Shown: one piece after another, positions 46,126 to 55,458 of the stretch
How the letters are laid out: each line of letters begins with the position of its first letter
How positions within the stretch are numbered: the first letter of the stretch is position 1
From: Idiomarina xiamenensis 10-D-4
GTDB lineage: Bacteria > Pseudomonadota > Gammaproteobacteria > Enterobacterales > Alteromonadaceae
NCBI RefSeq assembly: GCF_000299895.1
Contig: NZ_AMRG01000001.1
Span: 62,001 to 126,000 of the forward strand
Length of the DNA stretch: 64,000 nt
Reading direction: 5' to 3'
Notes under the pieces: model-generated
Told to the model about the DNA's origin: nothing
Database searches by the model: none
The model's input: only the letters and a program-made list of their open reading frames with translations
Position numbers and translations under genes: made by a program

Positions 46126-46533
46126 ATGCAATCAAACATTACATTACCAACGGATAATGTATATAAGTTCTATGCTTTTCTCGGGATATTGCTCATGCTT
46201 ACTGCTGCAATAATGTTCTTCATGCGGAATCAGTATTATAACTCTATGGCATTTGACCGCTTTGTACCAATGGAGAATCTGAAAGCTAAAGGAGTTTTAA
46301 AAAATGATGAGAAGCTTGAGTTATATTTGTATGAGGAGAAAGAGAGAATAGCTAGATCTGAACTAGACTTCGAGCTTTTGATGTATTTTTTTGGCTTTTT
46401 TATTGGTGTTGGTTTCACCTTCTATGGTTTTCGTCATTGGCATACAAAAATTCAACCTCAACAAGATAGGCTTTTAGATCTTGAAATAAGAAAACTTGAG
46501 AATGAGTTAAAATCATTTGATAAGTCGGTCTAG
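46126..46533 (+). CDS. Small membrane protein, 135 aa, unknown
   Basis: Two transmembrane segments, about residues 14-30 and 84-100, enclose a charged soluble stretch (NLKAKGVLKNDEKLELYLYE), and a helical charged C-terminus follows (LLDLEIRKLENELKSFD). AGGGGG precedes the ATG. AT-rich, beside the IS3 remnant. Family not recognised and no partner is evident. Confidence 0.5.
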   Translation: MQSNITLPTDNVYKFYAFLGILLMLTAAIMFFMRNQYYNSMAFDRFVPMENLKAKGVLKNDEKLELYLYEEKERIARSELDFELLMYFFGFFIGVGFTFYGFRHWHTKIQPQQDRLLDLEIRKLENELKSFDKSV

Positions 46534-46976
46534 TGGAATTTTTGAATCGTCATTGAACTGAGTGTCAAACTCGTCTTTTATTCGATTCAACGCGCCCTGA
46601 ACAGATCGGCTACAGTCGTTATCGATTTATAACGGGCGCAAATATTTATCTACCATTTTAAGGTGTATCTCATTAGAACCACATTTAAACATGGTATTCA
46701 CAAAGGTATCAACAAAGCGACCATTCAGCTCAGATAAATTTGGTCTGGTCAACGCTGCCAGTACCAGCGGGGACCACGCGTACTATCATACGCTATTAAC
46801 ACGCAATGTCGACGTTGTAGCCAAACAAGGTGATCATGTCATTCGCTTATGGGGTTGATGTTGAGCGCAGCTTTTTCATATAGCCATTCGATCATTGGTG
46901 TGACGGGCAATGTGCCCTCACTGACCAATGTCAGCTTGTCAAAAAGTAATTGGGTGGAGTGGAGTTTGAGTATTGT
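46534..46976. other. Gene-free stretch with possible gene debris
   Basis: No intact gene is seen. A plus-strand frame around 46740-46858 ending VVAKQGDHVIRLWG, and a minus-strand frame near 46880-46970 containing TLPVTPMIEWLYEKAALNIN, look protein-like but lack starts and recognisable families. They may be remnants of island genes. Confidence 0.35.
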
Positions 46977-47462
46977 TTAGCCCGCGTATACTTGCCAATA
47001 GAATTGAACAAAGAGTGCGACACCTTTGGCGGGAGTATACTTAGGATAAAGTTCTCGAAACTTTTCTAAGGCTAGGTTTAGGTTGTCTTTGGGTAAGGCA
47101 TCTGTGTGTTTAAGTAAGTAAAGCAAAGCAATGGTCGGTGACCTCGACATGCCTTGGTTGCAATGAACTAATACTTTATTAGTTTTGAGCTCTCCATGAA
47201 TAGTATCTATCGCTTCATCAATCACCACTTTTGGAATGTAATTAGGATCATTCGCGTCAATTAAGTTAAGAATAAGTCGGTTTTCTCGTTTTGCAATTAA
47301 GTACTCTGGATGACCTTTAGGGGCTGCTCTCCCAGAATAACCTAAAGCTTGTCGGTGATAGGGCTCTTTGCAGGCGTGAATAATAAACCAGCTACTTTCT
47401 TGCGAAGCGACTGAAGCGTCAGTGTCATTCCCTACAAAAAGTTTTGGGTAAACCTCAAGCAT
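46977..47462 (-). CDS. Dual-specificity-type protein phosphatase, 161 aa
   Basis: The core holds VLVHCNQGMSRSPTIALLYL, a clear C-x5-R phosphatase P-loop (HCxxGxSRS form) of the dual-specificity group, with a candidate general-acid Asp in NLIDANDPNY upstream. ATG 47462 with GGAGAG seven bases upstream is preferred to a TTG at 47477. Bacterial members dephosphorylate proteins or other phosphate esters; the target is unknown. It sits at the right end of the island and is AT-rich; no partner kinase is adjacent. Confidence 0.78.
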   Translation of the reverse strand: MLEVYPKLFVGNDTDASVASQESSWFIIHACKEPYHRQALGYSGRAAPKGHPEYLIAKRENRLILNLIDANDPNYIPKVVIDEAIDTIHGELKTNKVLVHCNQGMSRSPTIALLYLLKHTDALPKDNLNLALEKFRELYPKYTPAKGVALFVQFYWQVYAG

Positions 47463-47652
47463 GTTCTTACTCTCCAATAATCGGTTTTACCACTTGCTTG
47501 GCTCTTGTTGTGTGAGAAACTGGTTGATTTACTCTTATACTCGAAGTTGCGTATGATAATTTACGCTTGGACAATGTATCAGTAATCGTGAAAAACATTT
47601 ATATTTCAACGGAAGCAGACGCTAGCAATTTAAATCAGATGTATCTGAAAGT

Positions 47653-48081
47653 CTAATTTCTGTGATTCCCCTCAACCACCCTCAACGGAGTCCACAATCT
47701 AGCCCAGCGTTCGGCTTTTTCGGCGGCTGATAATTGCTTGGGTGAGATATCGATTGGATCGGCAAAGCTATCGTCGGGAAATAGCGTGGCGTTAGCGGCG
47801 CCAACACAGTTACCGGCGGGTGTGATAAATGCGGTTGCTAGTGTGGTGTCACATTGTGGACAGCTGAGAAAGTCGGCCAAATGTGAACCTTGGCGTTGAC
47901 GATGTAGTGGCAGTTTCGATTGAATGAGCATATTGCCTTTGGCATCAGATAAGTAAACCAAGCCTCGTTGCGTGCAAAAATCACAATCGCAGCGGCGCGG
48001 GTGGTAACGTTCTGCTGGTTTGGGTAGTGTCAGCGACAGTCTGACCGAACCGCAGTGGCAGGTGGTGGTTAAGGTGTTCAT
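47653..48081 (-). CDS. GFA/CENP-V family zinc protein, 142 aa
   Basis: The family zinc pattern is present: CHCGSVRLSLTLP at residues 8-20 and RRCDCDFCTQRGLVYLSD at about 33-50, with a later CPQCDT. These proteins are called glutathione-dependent formaldehyde-activating-like or CENP-V-like; most have no proven enzymatic activity. Composition is again like the core genes, so the island probably ends before this gene. Confidence 0.82.
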   Translation of the reverse strand: MNTLTTTCHCGSVRLSLTLPKPAERYHPRRCDCDFCTQRGLVYLSDAKGNMLIQSKLPLHRQRQGSHLADFLSCPQCDTTLATAFITPAGNCVGAANATLFPDDSFADPIDISPKQLSAAEKAERWARLWTPLRVVEGNHRN

Positions 48082-48240
48082 TGGCTGATCCCCTCAATAT
48101 TAAACGCGGTCAGTGGCAGCTGTTCACTATAAACCGATGCGGACTATATCGTCACCCTTTGCTGAGTTAATGCATTGCTCGGGAGTTGCAAAGTTTGCTA
48201 GCCTAACCCCAGCCCGTAACCGTAGCAGGAGTGACCAGGG

Positions 48241-49209
48241 ATGTTGCCGAAGTCGTTACCGATTAAGTTGAGCAAGAAGGATCGTGAGGCGATCGTTGAA
48301 GACTTGAACCGCATTGACTATATGACGCCGGCGCAGTGTCGGGGTGCGTTGTTGCGTCGCTATCACGAGTTACAACATTTTTATCTGAATCCACCGCGAA
48401 GTCATATCGAAGCGCGCGAGCTGCAACCGCGTGATTTTTTTGTACACTTTCGCGCGCAGGATTTTTTAAGCTTTGGCTATATACACGCACTGATCGAGCA
48501 GCAACCTCAGCTATTTCTAAATGCGCTGTACTCGTTTAATCGTTATGACCAAGTCATTTATAACGCTAGCGGCTATGACCACGGCGCTTTTGCTTGGCAG
48601 GTGTTAATCGGTTATGCCGCTAACGACGACGTTTATATTGACTTTATGCTGCCGCGTTCGTTGCCGTTAACCGAGGGACGGGTGGTTTGTCACATCATTG
48701 TCGATTGCATTCTGGCGTTACGTAATCCTGATTTAAAGGCACCAGCGGTGGATTCGGCGGAACGCTTCTTACAATGCAAAAGAACGCATTATGAGCGCGC
48801 CATGATTAACGCTTTACTGGGTATTTTAACGCAGGATGTCGAGCGCTTTAACGATGCCTTGCAAGCGTCCTTAGATTATCATCGGCGTAGCCAAATCACC
48901 TTTGATCGTGGTCTATTGAAGTATATGCCGGTGTCGAGTTACGGCCTATTAGCCTTAGCTTATCGTTATTTTGATAACCAGCAATACCAGCAAATCAAAC
49001 ATTCTAAACACGACCTCTGGTGGTCGGCGTTTGTGGCTCATAATGAACAACAGGGTTATCGGGTCGGCCAGCATTTGATTCGCTTTGACGGCGAATTAAG
49101 CTTTATGAATGATGCCGAATCGATGATGGAGGTCAAGCATACCTCGGTGGCGGAAATGCGCGAGCAAGCTCGACAAGCACGGCGCGAATACGCGCAGCGG
49201 CAACAATAA
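48241..49209 (+). CDS. Unknown 322-aa soluble protein
   Basis: A cytoplasmic-looking protein with no signal peptide or membrane segment. It has a helical N-terminus (SKKDREAIVEDLNRIDYMTP), a central aromatic-rich region (HFRAQDFLSFGYIHALIEQQ), a helical second half and a basic Gln/Arg tail (REQARQARREYAQRQQ). ATG 48241 has AGGAG about ten bases upstream. Placed between a GFA gene and a chemoreceptor. Family not recognised; two-domain organisation is my reading of the hydrophobic pattern only. Confidence 0.6.
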   Translation: MLPKSLPIKLSKKDREAIVEDLNRIDYMTPAQCRGALLRRYHELQHFYLNPPRSHIEARELQPRDFFVHFRAQDFLSFGYIHALIEQQPQLFLNALYSFNRYDQVIYNASGYDHGAFAWQVLIGYAANDDVYIDFMLPRSLPLTEGRVVCHIIVDCILALRNPDLKAPAVDSAERFLQCKRTHYERAMINALLGILTQDVERFNDALQASLDYHRRSQITFDRGLLKYMPVSSYGLLALAYRYFDNQQYQQIKHSKHDLWWSAFVAHNEQQGYRVGQHLIRFDGELSFMNDAESMMEVKHTSVAEMREQARQARREYAQRQQ

Positions 49210-49301
49210 TAGCGAACGCATAAAGGTGATTAAAGCTGACTACTTTTTGGCCGATGAATAGGTTATGTTGGTTAGCATGATAATAATAATGTGGTCACAC
49301 C

Positions 49302-51353
49302 ATGATGCGCTTAACAGGGTCCTTGCAGCGAAAGCTGATCATTTCTATTTCGGGCGTGTTGGTCGTTTTGCTCGCTTTAGCCGGTTATTTGGTGACGCAG
49401 CAACTGTCTACCTTAACGCGCGAAAAAACCGAAGCTCAGGTTTATGAATCGATTCGTTTAAAGGCGGAAACCATTAAAGGATTTTTTGCCGAACGCGCGC
49501 GTATTCCGTTAACCTTATTTCAACAGCCCCGTATACGCCGTTGGTTGGTCGATTACCAACAACGTGGCAAAAACTTGGACGATGATGTCGGTTATCAAGA
49601 CATGATCGCCACTTTTCAGGCGGTATCCAGCGCCGACCCAACGCTTAAGTCGGTGTTTGTGGGCTCGGCCAACACCTATGAATACTTTTATGAGCAAGGG
49701 CGCGTCGGTGTCGATAGCAGCGGGCCTCATGCTGGCGACCCCAAACACGGCTATTTCACTAATCAACGGCCGTGGTGGCAGGAGGCCATTGATGCCGGTC
49801 AGCTGTATTTGACCTCGCCGCAAGTGGACGCCACCGATGGTACCGTGTCGACCGTGCTGCAGATGCCGATTTATGACGATGAGCAGCGCCTGCTCGGCGT
49901 CGGTGGCGTCGATATTCTGATTTCCACCATTGCCGACCTGATCGATGGTATCGATTATCAGGGTCAGGGACAGGCGTTTTTGGTGAATGAGCAACAGCAG
50001 TTGGTGTACTTTCCCAGCGACCGCGTTGAGCTGGCTTTAAATTCACCCTTGCGCAGTTTAGATCAGGTATTCAATCAGGCTGTTAAAGACCAGCAAACGC
50101 AAGGTTTTGCGGAACTGGCCAAACAAATCAAAACCAGCGACACCGGGCATGGCTGGCCGCTCACTCTGCGCGGTAAGGATTATCGCGTATTTTACGTGCC
50201 AGTGGCGTCGAGCACACCGGATATACAATGGACCTTGGGTATATTAGTACCCGCCGCCTTGATCGAGGGGCCGATTGCGCAGGCACGTTGGTATTCATTA
50301 TTGACCATCGTGTTAATTATTGCCGTACTGACGCTGACCTCGTACTGGATATCCCGCAATATCTTCCGGCCGGTTAAAGCTATCGCCGAGGCGATGCAAG
50401 ATGTGGCGCAAGGTGAAGGCGATTTAACCCGCCGTTTGCAGGTCAATTCGAACGATGAAGTGGGTGCAATGGCGCGCGCATTCAACCGTTTCGCCGATAA
50501 GATCCAAGCGCTAGTGCAACAGGCTTATAGCTCCTCGGTGGCGGTTAATGAAGCGGCGGAAAGGGTGTCCGAGACGGTCTCGACGCTGAATCGAGAGGTC
50601 AATTACGAACAGCAACAAATTCGCGATATCAGTGATGCGGTCAGCGCGATGCATGGCAGCGCTGCGGCCATTAACGAATACGGTGCACAAACTACCCAGG
50701 CGATTAGCGAAGCCACGGAAGCGATGCAGGTGGTGTCAGATAACTCGACCCAAACTCAGGGTTTGATCGAAAACGTGTCGAGCGACATTAGTCAGATCAC
50801 CGAGGCGGTTAATCAGCTCAATAAGGATGTCGCCGAAATCGGTTCGGTGTTAGAGGTCATCAATAGTATTGCCGAACAAACTAACTTGTTGGCGTTAAAT
50901 GCCGCTATTGAGGCTGCCCGTGCCGGTGAGCAAGGCCGTGGCTTTGCGGTTGTCGCCGACGAAGTGAGGGAGCTGGCCACGCGCACGCAACGCTCAACCG
51001 ATAATATTCGTAGCACCGTGGAGCAATTGCGTCATAGCGCTGGGCAAGTGAAAAGCTCGATGCAACGCACCGATGAATTAAGCGATAAGGGCGTACAACA
51101 GGTGCAGCAGGTATTGGCGGCGATCACCGACATTAACCAAGCGGTCGCGCAAGTAAAAGACGTCAATGAGCAAATAGCCAGTGCCACCGCACAACAACAG
51201 CAACAAGCGAACACGGTCAGAGATAAACTGGATGGCGTGCATCAATTAACCGAGCAGGCGGTGCAACATGCCAGCACCATGCAACAAGACTTTGAACAAC
51301 TGAATAGCGTGTCAACGGAGCTTAAAATCACCGTTAAACGATTTAAGGTTTAA
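49302..51353 (+). CDS. Methyl-accepting chemotaxis protein with Cache sensor, 683 aa
   Basis: A first membrane helix at about residues 11-31 is followed by a periplasmic double-Cache-type domain, judged by the [20 protein letters not shown] and [16 protein letters not shown] motifs, then a second helix near 328-350. A HAMP domain follows ([20 protein letters not shown]), and the signalling tip [20 protein letters not shown] lies around 525-545. Amino-acid or carboxylate ligands are common for this sensor class. ATG 49302 is followed by a second ATG at 49305; either could be used. Confidence 0.93.
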   Translation: MMRLTGSLQRKLIISISGVLVVLLALAGYLVTQQLSTLTREKTEAQVYESIRLKAETIKGFFAERARIPLTLFQQPRIRRWLVDYQQRGKNLDDDVGYQDMIATFQAVSSADPTLKSVFVGSANTYEYFYEQGRVGVDSSGPHAGDPKHGYFTNQRPWWQEAIDAGQLYLTSPQVDATDGTVSTVLQMPIYDDEQRLLGVGGVDILISTIADLIDGIDYQGQGQAFLVNEQQQLVYFPSDRVELALNSPLRSLDQVFNQAVKDQQTQGFAELAKQIKTSDTGHGWPLTLRGKDYRVFYVPVASSTPDIQWTLGILVPAALIEGPIAQARWYSLLTIVLIIAVLTLTSYWISRNIFRPVKAIAEAMQDVAQGEGDLTRRLQVNSNDEVGAMARAFNRFADKIQALVQQAYSSSVAVNEAAERVSETVSTLNREVNYEQQQIRDISDAVSAMHGSAAAINEYGAQTTQAISEATEAMQVVSDNSTQTQGLIENVSSDISQITEAVNQLNKDVAEIGSVLEVINSIAEQTNLLALNAAIEAARAGEQGRGFAVVADEVRELATRTQRSTDNIRSTVEQLRHSAGQVKSSMQRTDELSDKGVQQVQQVLAAITDINQAVAQVKDVNEQIASATAQQQQQANTVRDKLDGVHQLTEQAVQHASTMQQDFEQLNSVSTELKITVKRFKV

Positions 51354-51380
51354 GCGCGTTGCCATCATGCAATGTCATAA

Positions 51381-51406
51381 AAAAGGCCGCTGATAAAGCG
51401 GCCTTT
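51381..51406. terminator. Terminator between convergent chemoreceptor and OMP genes
   Basis: AAAAGGCCGC-TGATAAA-GCGGCCTTTG, A-tract before and short T-tract after the stem, usable from both sides. Confidence 0.8.
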
Positions 51407-51445
51407 GTTGTAGCTCAACGGCTAGTTATCACTTAGCTGATTAGC

Positions 51446-52030
51446 TTAGAAATGATAGTTAACGCCGATGCTGTAATTGCTTTGGTCGCTATTCATGTAG
51501 CTGTAGTTAATGTCAGCGCTGAAGTTTGGCGTAAAGAAGTAACGGCCAGTCAGGCTGTAGTATTGATCTGATTCTTCGATGTCAACGTGACGAACGTTAG
51601 CGTCAAGTTCGAACTGTTCGGTCAGTGCTGCGCGAACACCCACTTGTGCGTTCCAGCCATCTTCATCGGCGCTGATTGAAACTGTAGAAGAAGACGCTTT
51701 TGCTTCCGCCCACGCATAACCGGCTGATACATAAGCGGTCAGCATGTTAGTGCGATAGAACTGATAGCCGACGTTTGCGAAAGCTTCTGAATAATCCAAG
51801 TCGATACCGTTGGTATCTTCAGAGGTATCCATGTAGTTGATGGCTGCAAACCAGTTGTTTGCAAAGCTCATTTCACCTTTAACCGCAAAACCGTCTAAGT
51901 CTTCGTCAGCAAGGTCTGCTTGCACGTAGCTAACGCCAACAAAGTCAAAGTTAGGCGCTTTATTGGCCATTGCATTACCGCTAATACCTAGCGCTAATAA
52001 TGAAGCTGCAACCATTGAAAGGTTTTTCAT
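51446..52030 (-). CDS. Outer-membrane beta-barrel protein, 194 aa
   Basis: A signal peptide at residues 1-22 (LLALGISGNAMA) precedes repeated amphipathic strands such as WFAAINYMDTSEDTNGIDLD and MLTAYVSAGYAWAEA. The C-terminus ends ...NYSIGVNYHF, with a final Phe as required for outer-membrane barrel assembly. Size suits an eight-stranded OmpA/OmpW-like barrel. Function is unknown, with surface stability or adhesion roles typical. Monocistronic, with an AT-rich upstream region of 127 bases. Confidence 0.85.
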   Translation of the reverse strand: MKNLSMVAASLLALGISGNAMANKAPNFDFVGVSYVQADLADEDLDGFAVKGEMSFANNWFAAINYMDTSEDTNGIDLDYSEAFANVGYQFYRTNMLTAYVSAGYAWAEAKASSSTVSISADEDGWNAQVGVRAALTEQFELDANVRHVDIEESDQYYSLTGRYFFTPNFSADINYSYMNSDQSNYSIGVNYHF

Positions 52031-52157
52031 GACTACTTATTCCTTTATCTAAAGTGTCTTCTTGATGAGATTGCCAACACTATGACAGAACGATGACAAT
52101 CAAGCGGCGCAACTCTAGCACAAAGGGTTATCTTCATTAAACTACTAAGGTGTTGTT

Positions 52158-53096
52158 TTATTGTTGGTTTTCATCCTCAATACTATGCGCTAACCACGAC
52201 CTCATGAGTGTGATTGCGCGGTCGCTAATGGTCGATGAATCGGCTTCGCGTAAGCCGTGGTCAAGCTTATCCAATCGTTTATAGGTCAGCCAAGCTGGTG
52301 CCGCCAGTGCCGCTACCATCGCTTCTGTCGCAGCTAACGATACGGCTTGGTCCTGGCCCGCCTGAAGCAACAACAACGGCGAATCAGCGGCGGCGATTAA
52401 CGCTTGTTGATCCAGCTCCAGCATTTCTCGCCACCAGCGGTAGCCGTGGTCGCTACTGTCGACCTCGATGGGCGCGCTGGCAGCTAGCACGGTATGGGTA
52501 AATTGGCGAAATCCGTTTAAGGCTTCAGCAACCTCCGAGCGCGGCACACTTTGTTCAATATTGTGTTCGACATCGGCGGCGAAGTATCTGCCACCCCCGC
52601 TAAAACTAATGGTCGCGGCGATGTCGTGGCGCTGCGCGCGCAGCAGGTTAGCGACAACAGCCCCCTCGCTGCCACCCACCACTACTAATTGTGAATAGTG
52701 TAACTGCTCCAGAACGCGATTGAGGTCGGCAACCCGTTGTGAAGGCGAGTCATGTTCAAGATAGCTGGACGGGCAATTTCCGTCACGACTGTCGGCTGTC
52801 AGCCCCCATTTATCGACCAGCAGTACATCGGCTGCAGGCCAGACTTGCCAAAGTGATTGCTTGATGGTTTGGTTATGGCTGACGCTGCGACAATCGGAAC
52901 CCTGCAACAACAGCAGTAATTTATCGTTTGCAGGTTGTCGCTGTGCAAGGTAGTACCGCAGCGGCGGTTGCCCGCTATCGCGGTTAAGTTGATAAGATTG
53001 AAACTGTGGTGCTTGTGGCGATGGGGTCTGAGTCGCAGCATAGGCTGCGCTATGGCTAACTAAAAAAAGCCCGCAGAGAAAAAGCAATTGGCGCAT
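52158..53096 (-). CDS. Exported alpha/beta hydrolase, 312 aa
   Basis: A signal peptide at residues 1-20 ends SAAYA. The nucleophile elbow is VVVGGSEGAVVANLL with the GxSxG serine, and the likely catalytic histidine is in LDKLDHGLREAD near residue 285; the acid is probably the Asp in QAGQDQAVSL. An early LLLLLQGSDCRSV loop may form the oxyanion region. Substrate unknown; esterase or peptidase are both possible. The gene lies 64 bases downstream of the OsmC-YcaO fusion on the same strand, so co-expression is possible. Confidence 0.82.
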   Translation of the reverse strand: MRQLLFLCGLFLVSHSAAYAATQTPSPQAPQFQSYQLNRDSGQPPLRYYLAQRQPANDKLLLLLQGSDCRSVSHNQTIKQSLWQVWPAADVLLVDKWGLTADSRDGNCPSSYLEHDSPSQRVADLNRVLEQLHYSQLVVVGGSEGAVVANLLRAQRHDIAATISFSGGGRYFAADVEHNIEQSVPRSEVAEALNGFRQFTHTVLAASAPIEVDSSDHGYRWWREMLELDQQALIAAADSPLLLLQAGQDQAVSLAATEAMVAALAAPAWLTYKRLDKLDHGLREADSSTISDRAITLMRSWLAHSIEDENQQ

Positions 53097-53160
53097 AAGT
53101 GGTTAAGCCCATGTTGTTTTTTCCTTGGAGCAAAACACGGGCTTAATAGTTCACTAAGCG

Positions 53161-55365
53161 TTAACCTTGATAGCGTTGTGCGCGCGCTTTATGCAGTTTT
53201 TGATAGCTTTCTAGCAGCCGTTGATGGCGTTCTAAGCCGCTCAGTTGCAGGTCGGTTTCGGCTAAGCCATAAAAGCGCACGCTACCGTCCACCGAACCGA
53301 CTACCGCGGTGATCACCTCATCGCCAAACATGCGCGTTAAATTGTCGATGAACGAGGCCAGATTTAATTCCTCATCCAGCGTGATCTCCAACACCGCTGC
53401 CATGGCTTGATAAAACAAGCCGCGTTTGACGGTATTGGTGTTGTACTGCAAAAACATATCGACCAGTTCCAGCGCTTGTTCATGTTGTTGCAGCGCTAAA
53501 TAAATCAATAGTTTCAACTCCAGCACCGTCAGTTGACCCCATTCGGTGTTGTCGTCAAACTCAATACCAATCAGGGTGACAATATCGGTGTAATTGTCGA
53601 GTTGGCTTTCTTCTAAGTGCTCGACTAAAGCCGCCAACTGCTCATCGCTCAGGCGGTGCAGGTTAAGAATATCCTCGCGGAAAGCCAAGGCTTTGTTGGT
53701 GTTATCCCAAATCAAGTCATCGGCGGGATAAACTTCGGAATAATCGGGAACCAAAATACGGCAGACCGGCGCACCTAAGTCCTCATGTACCGTTTGATAA
53801 ACCTCTTTACCCAGCTCGTGCAAGATATCGAATAAACGTTGGGCTTGTTGTTCGGTAGTCAACGGCTGATCCTGGTGGTGGGTGAAATCCCAGTCACAAA
53901 ACGGATAATCGGCGTCACTGCTGAAAAAGCGCCACGACACCACCCCGGTAGAATCAATAAAGTGCTCAACAAAGTTATTCGGTTCGCTCACCGCCATGCT
54001 GTTAAAGGTCGGTGGCGGTACGTCGTTGAGCCCTTCAAAGCTGCGACCTTGCAAGAGTTCGGTCAGGCTACGCTCTATCGCCACCTGCAATGACGGATGG
54101 GCACCAAACGAGGCGAATACGCCACCGGTACGTGGATTCATTAAGGTTACGCAGGCGACCGGAAACTGACCGCCGAGCGAGGCGTCTTTGACCAATACCG
54201 GAAAACCTTGTTGCTGCAGACCCTCAATGCCGGCAACGATGGTTGGGTAACGGTCTAGCACCGCCGCAGGAATATCCGGCAGCGCCAGTTCTTGTTCGAT
54301 GATGTCGCGTTTGACCGCCCGCTCAAAAATCTCTGATAAGCATTGCACCTGCGCTTCGGCAAGGGTGTTACCGGCGCTCATACCGTTACTTAAGAACAAG
54401 TTTTCAATCAGGTTTGACGGAATATAAACGGTCTCACCGTCAGCTAGCCGCTGATAAGGCAGGGCACAAATGCCACGCGCCTGATTGCCCGAGTTAGTGT
54501 CGATCAGGTGACTACCGCGTAGCTCGCCGTCGGCGTCATAAATGGCGCGCATGTGCTCGTCTAAAATGCCGTCTGGCAGGCTGTCGTCGTCGGTAAGGGT
54601 AAACCATTTTTCGTTAGGATAATGAACGAATTCGCTGTTAGCGATTTGCTCACCGAAGTATTGGTCGTTATAGAAAAAGTTGCAGCTCAAGCGCTCGATA
54701 AATTCGCCCAATGCCGAACATAGTGCACTTTCTTTGGTGGCGCCTTTACCGTTGGTGAAGCACATCGGCGAAGCCGCGTCACGAATGTGCAGCGACCATA
54801 CATTAGGCACGATATTACGCCATGAGGCGACTTCGATCTTCATACCCAAATCGGCCAAAATAGCGGTCATATTGGCGATGGTTTGCTCCAACGGCAGGTC
54901 TTTACCCTCAATGTAGGTGGTTGCCTCTGCGCTGGGCTCTGCCATCAATAGTGCTTGTGCATCTTGGGCGAGGTTGTCGACCACCTCAAGCTGAAACTCG
55001 GGGCCGGTTTGCACTACTTTTTTTACCGTACAACGGTCGATAGAGCGAAGGATACCGTTGCGGTCTTTCTCCGAGATATCTTCGGGTAGCTCAACCTGGA
55101 TCTTAAAAATCTGGTTGTAACGGTTTTCCGGGTCGACGATATTATTTTGCGACAGCCGAATATTGTCTGTGGGAATATCGCGCGAGACGCAATAGACTTT
55201 GACAAAATAGGCGGCACAGAGCGCCGACGACGCCAGAAAATAATCGAATGGGCTGGGTGCGGAGCCATCACCCTTGTAGCGAATCGGTTGATCGGTGATG
55301 ACCGTAAAATCGTCGAATTTCGCTTCAAGTCGCAAATTATCAAGAAAGTTAACGTTAATTTCCAT
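53161..55365 (-). CDS. OsmC-YcaO domain fusion protein, 734 aa
   Basis: Residues 1-140 are an OsmC-like domain (YKGDGSAPSPFDYFLASSAL with a Cys a few residues later), a thiol-peroxidase-type fold. The rest is a YcaO domain whose ATP-binding region includes TKESALCSALGEFIERLSCN and whose C-terminus is a helical repeat extension as in E. coli YcaO. YcaO proteins use ATP to activate backbone amides; the E. coli protein is linked to beta-methylthiolation of ribosomal protein S12 with RimO. The fusion is known in some gammaproteobacteria. No adjacent peptide precursor is evident. Confidence 0.88.
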   Translation of the reverse strand: MEINVNFLDNLRLEAKFDDFTVITDQPIRYKGDGSAPSPFDYFLASSALCAAYFVKVYCVSRDIPTDNIRLSQNNIVDPENRYNQIFKIQVELPEDISEKDRNGILRSIDRCTVKKVVQTGPEFQLEVVDNLAQDAQALLMAEPSAEATTYIEGKDLPLEQTIANMTAILADLGMKIEVASWRNIVPNVWSLHIRDAASPMCFTNGKGATKESALCSALGEFIERLSCNFFYNDQYFGEQIANSEFVHYPNEKWFTLTDDDSLPDGILDEHMRAIYDADGELRGSHLIDTNSGNQARGICALPYQRLADGETVYIPSNLIENLFLSNGMSAGNTLAEAQVQCLSEIFERAVKRDIIEQELALPDIPAAVLDRYPTIVAGIEGLQQQGFPVLVKDASLGGQFPVACVTLMNPRTGGVFASFGAHPSLQVAIERSLTELLQGRSFEGLNDVPPPTFNSMAVSEPNNFVEHFIDSTGVVSWRFFSSDADYPFCDWDFTHHQDQPLTTEQQAQRLFDILHELGKEVYQTVHEDLGAPVCRILVPDYSEVYPADDLIWDNTNKALAFREDILNLHRLSDEQLAALVEHLEESQLDNYTDIVTLIGIEFDDNTEWGQLTVLELKLLIYLALQQHEQALELVDMFLQYNTNTVKRGLFYQAMAAVLEITLDEELNLASFIDNLTRMFGDEVITAVVGSVDGSVRFYGLAETDLQLSGLERHQRLLESYQKLHKARAQRYQG

Positions 55366-55458
55366 GAACTACCTATGTGTCGCAGAGCCAGCTAATGGCG
55401 CCATTATCCAGATTTTAGCCGCCCGCGTCTTGTCTTAGCGCGAATAAATCACGCCGAC

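Noticed and set aside
47478-47652. Search for a right attachment site (copy of the tRNA-Ile2 3' end)
   Set aside because: No repeat of the T-arm and acceptor sequence could be found here or elsewhere in the island by eye.
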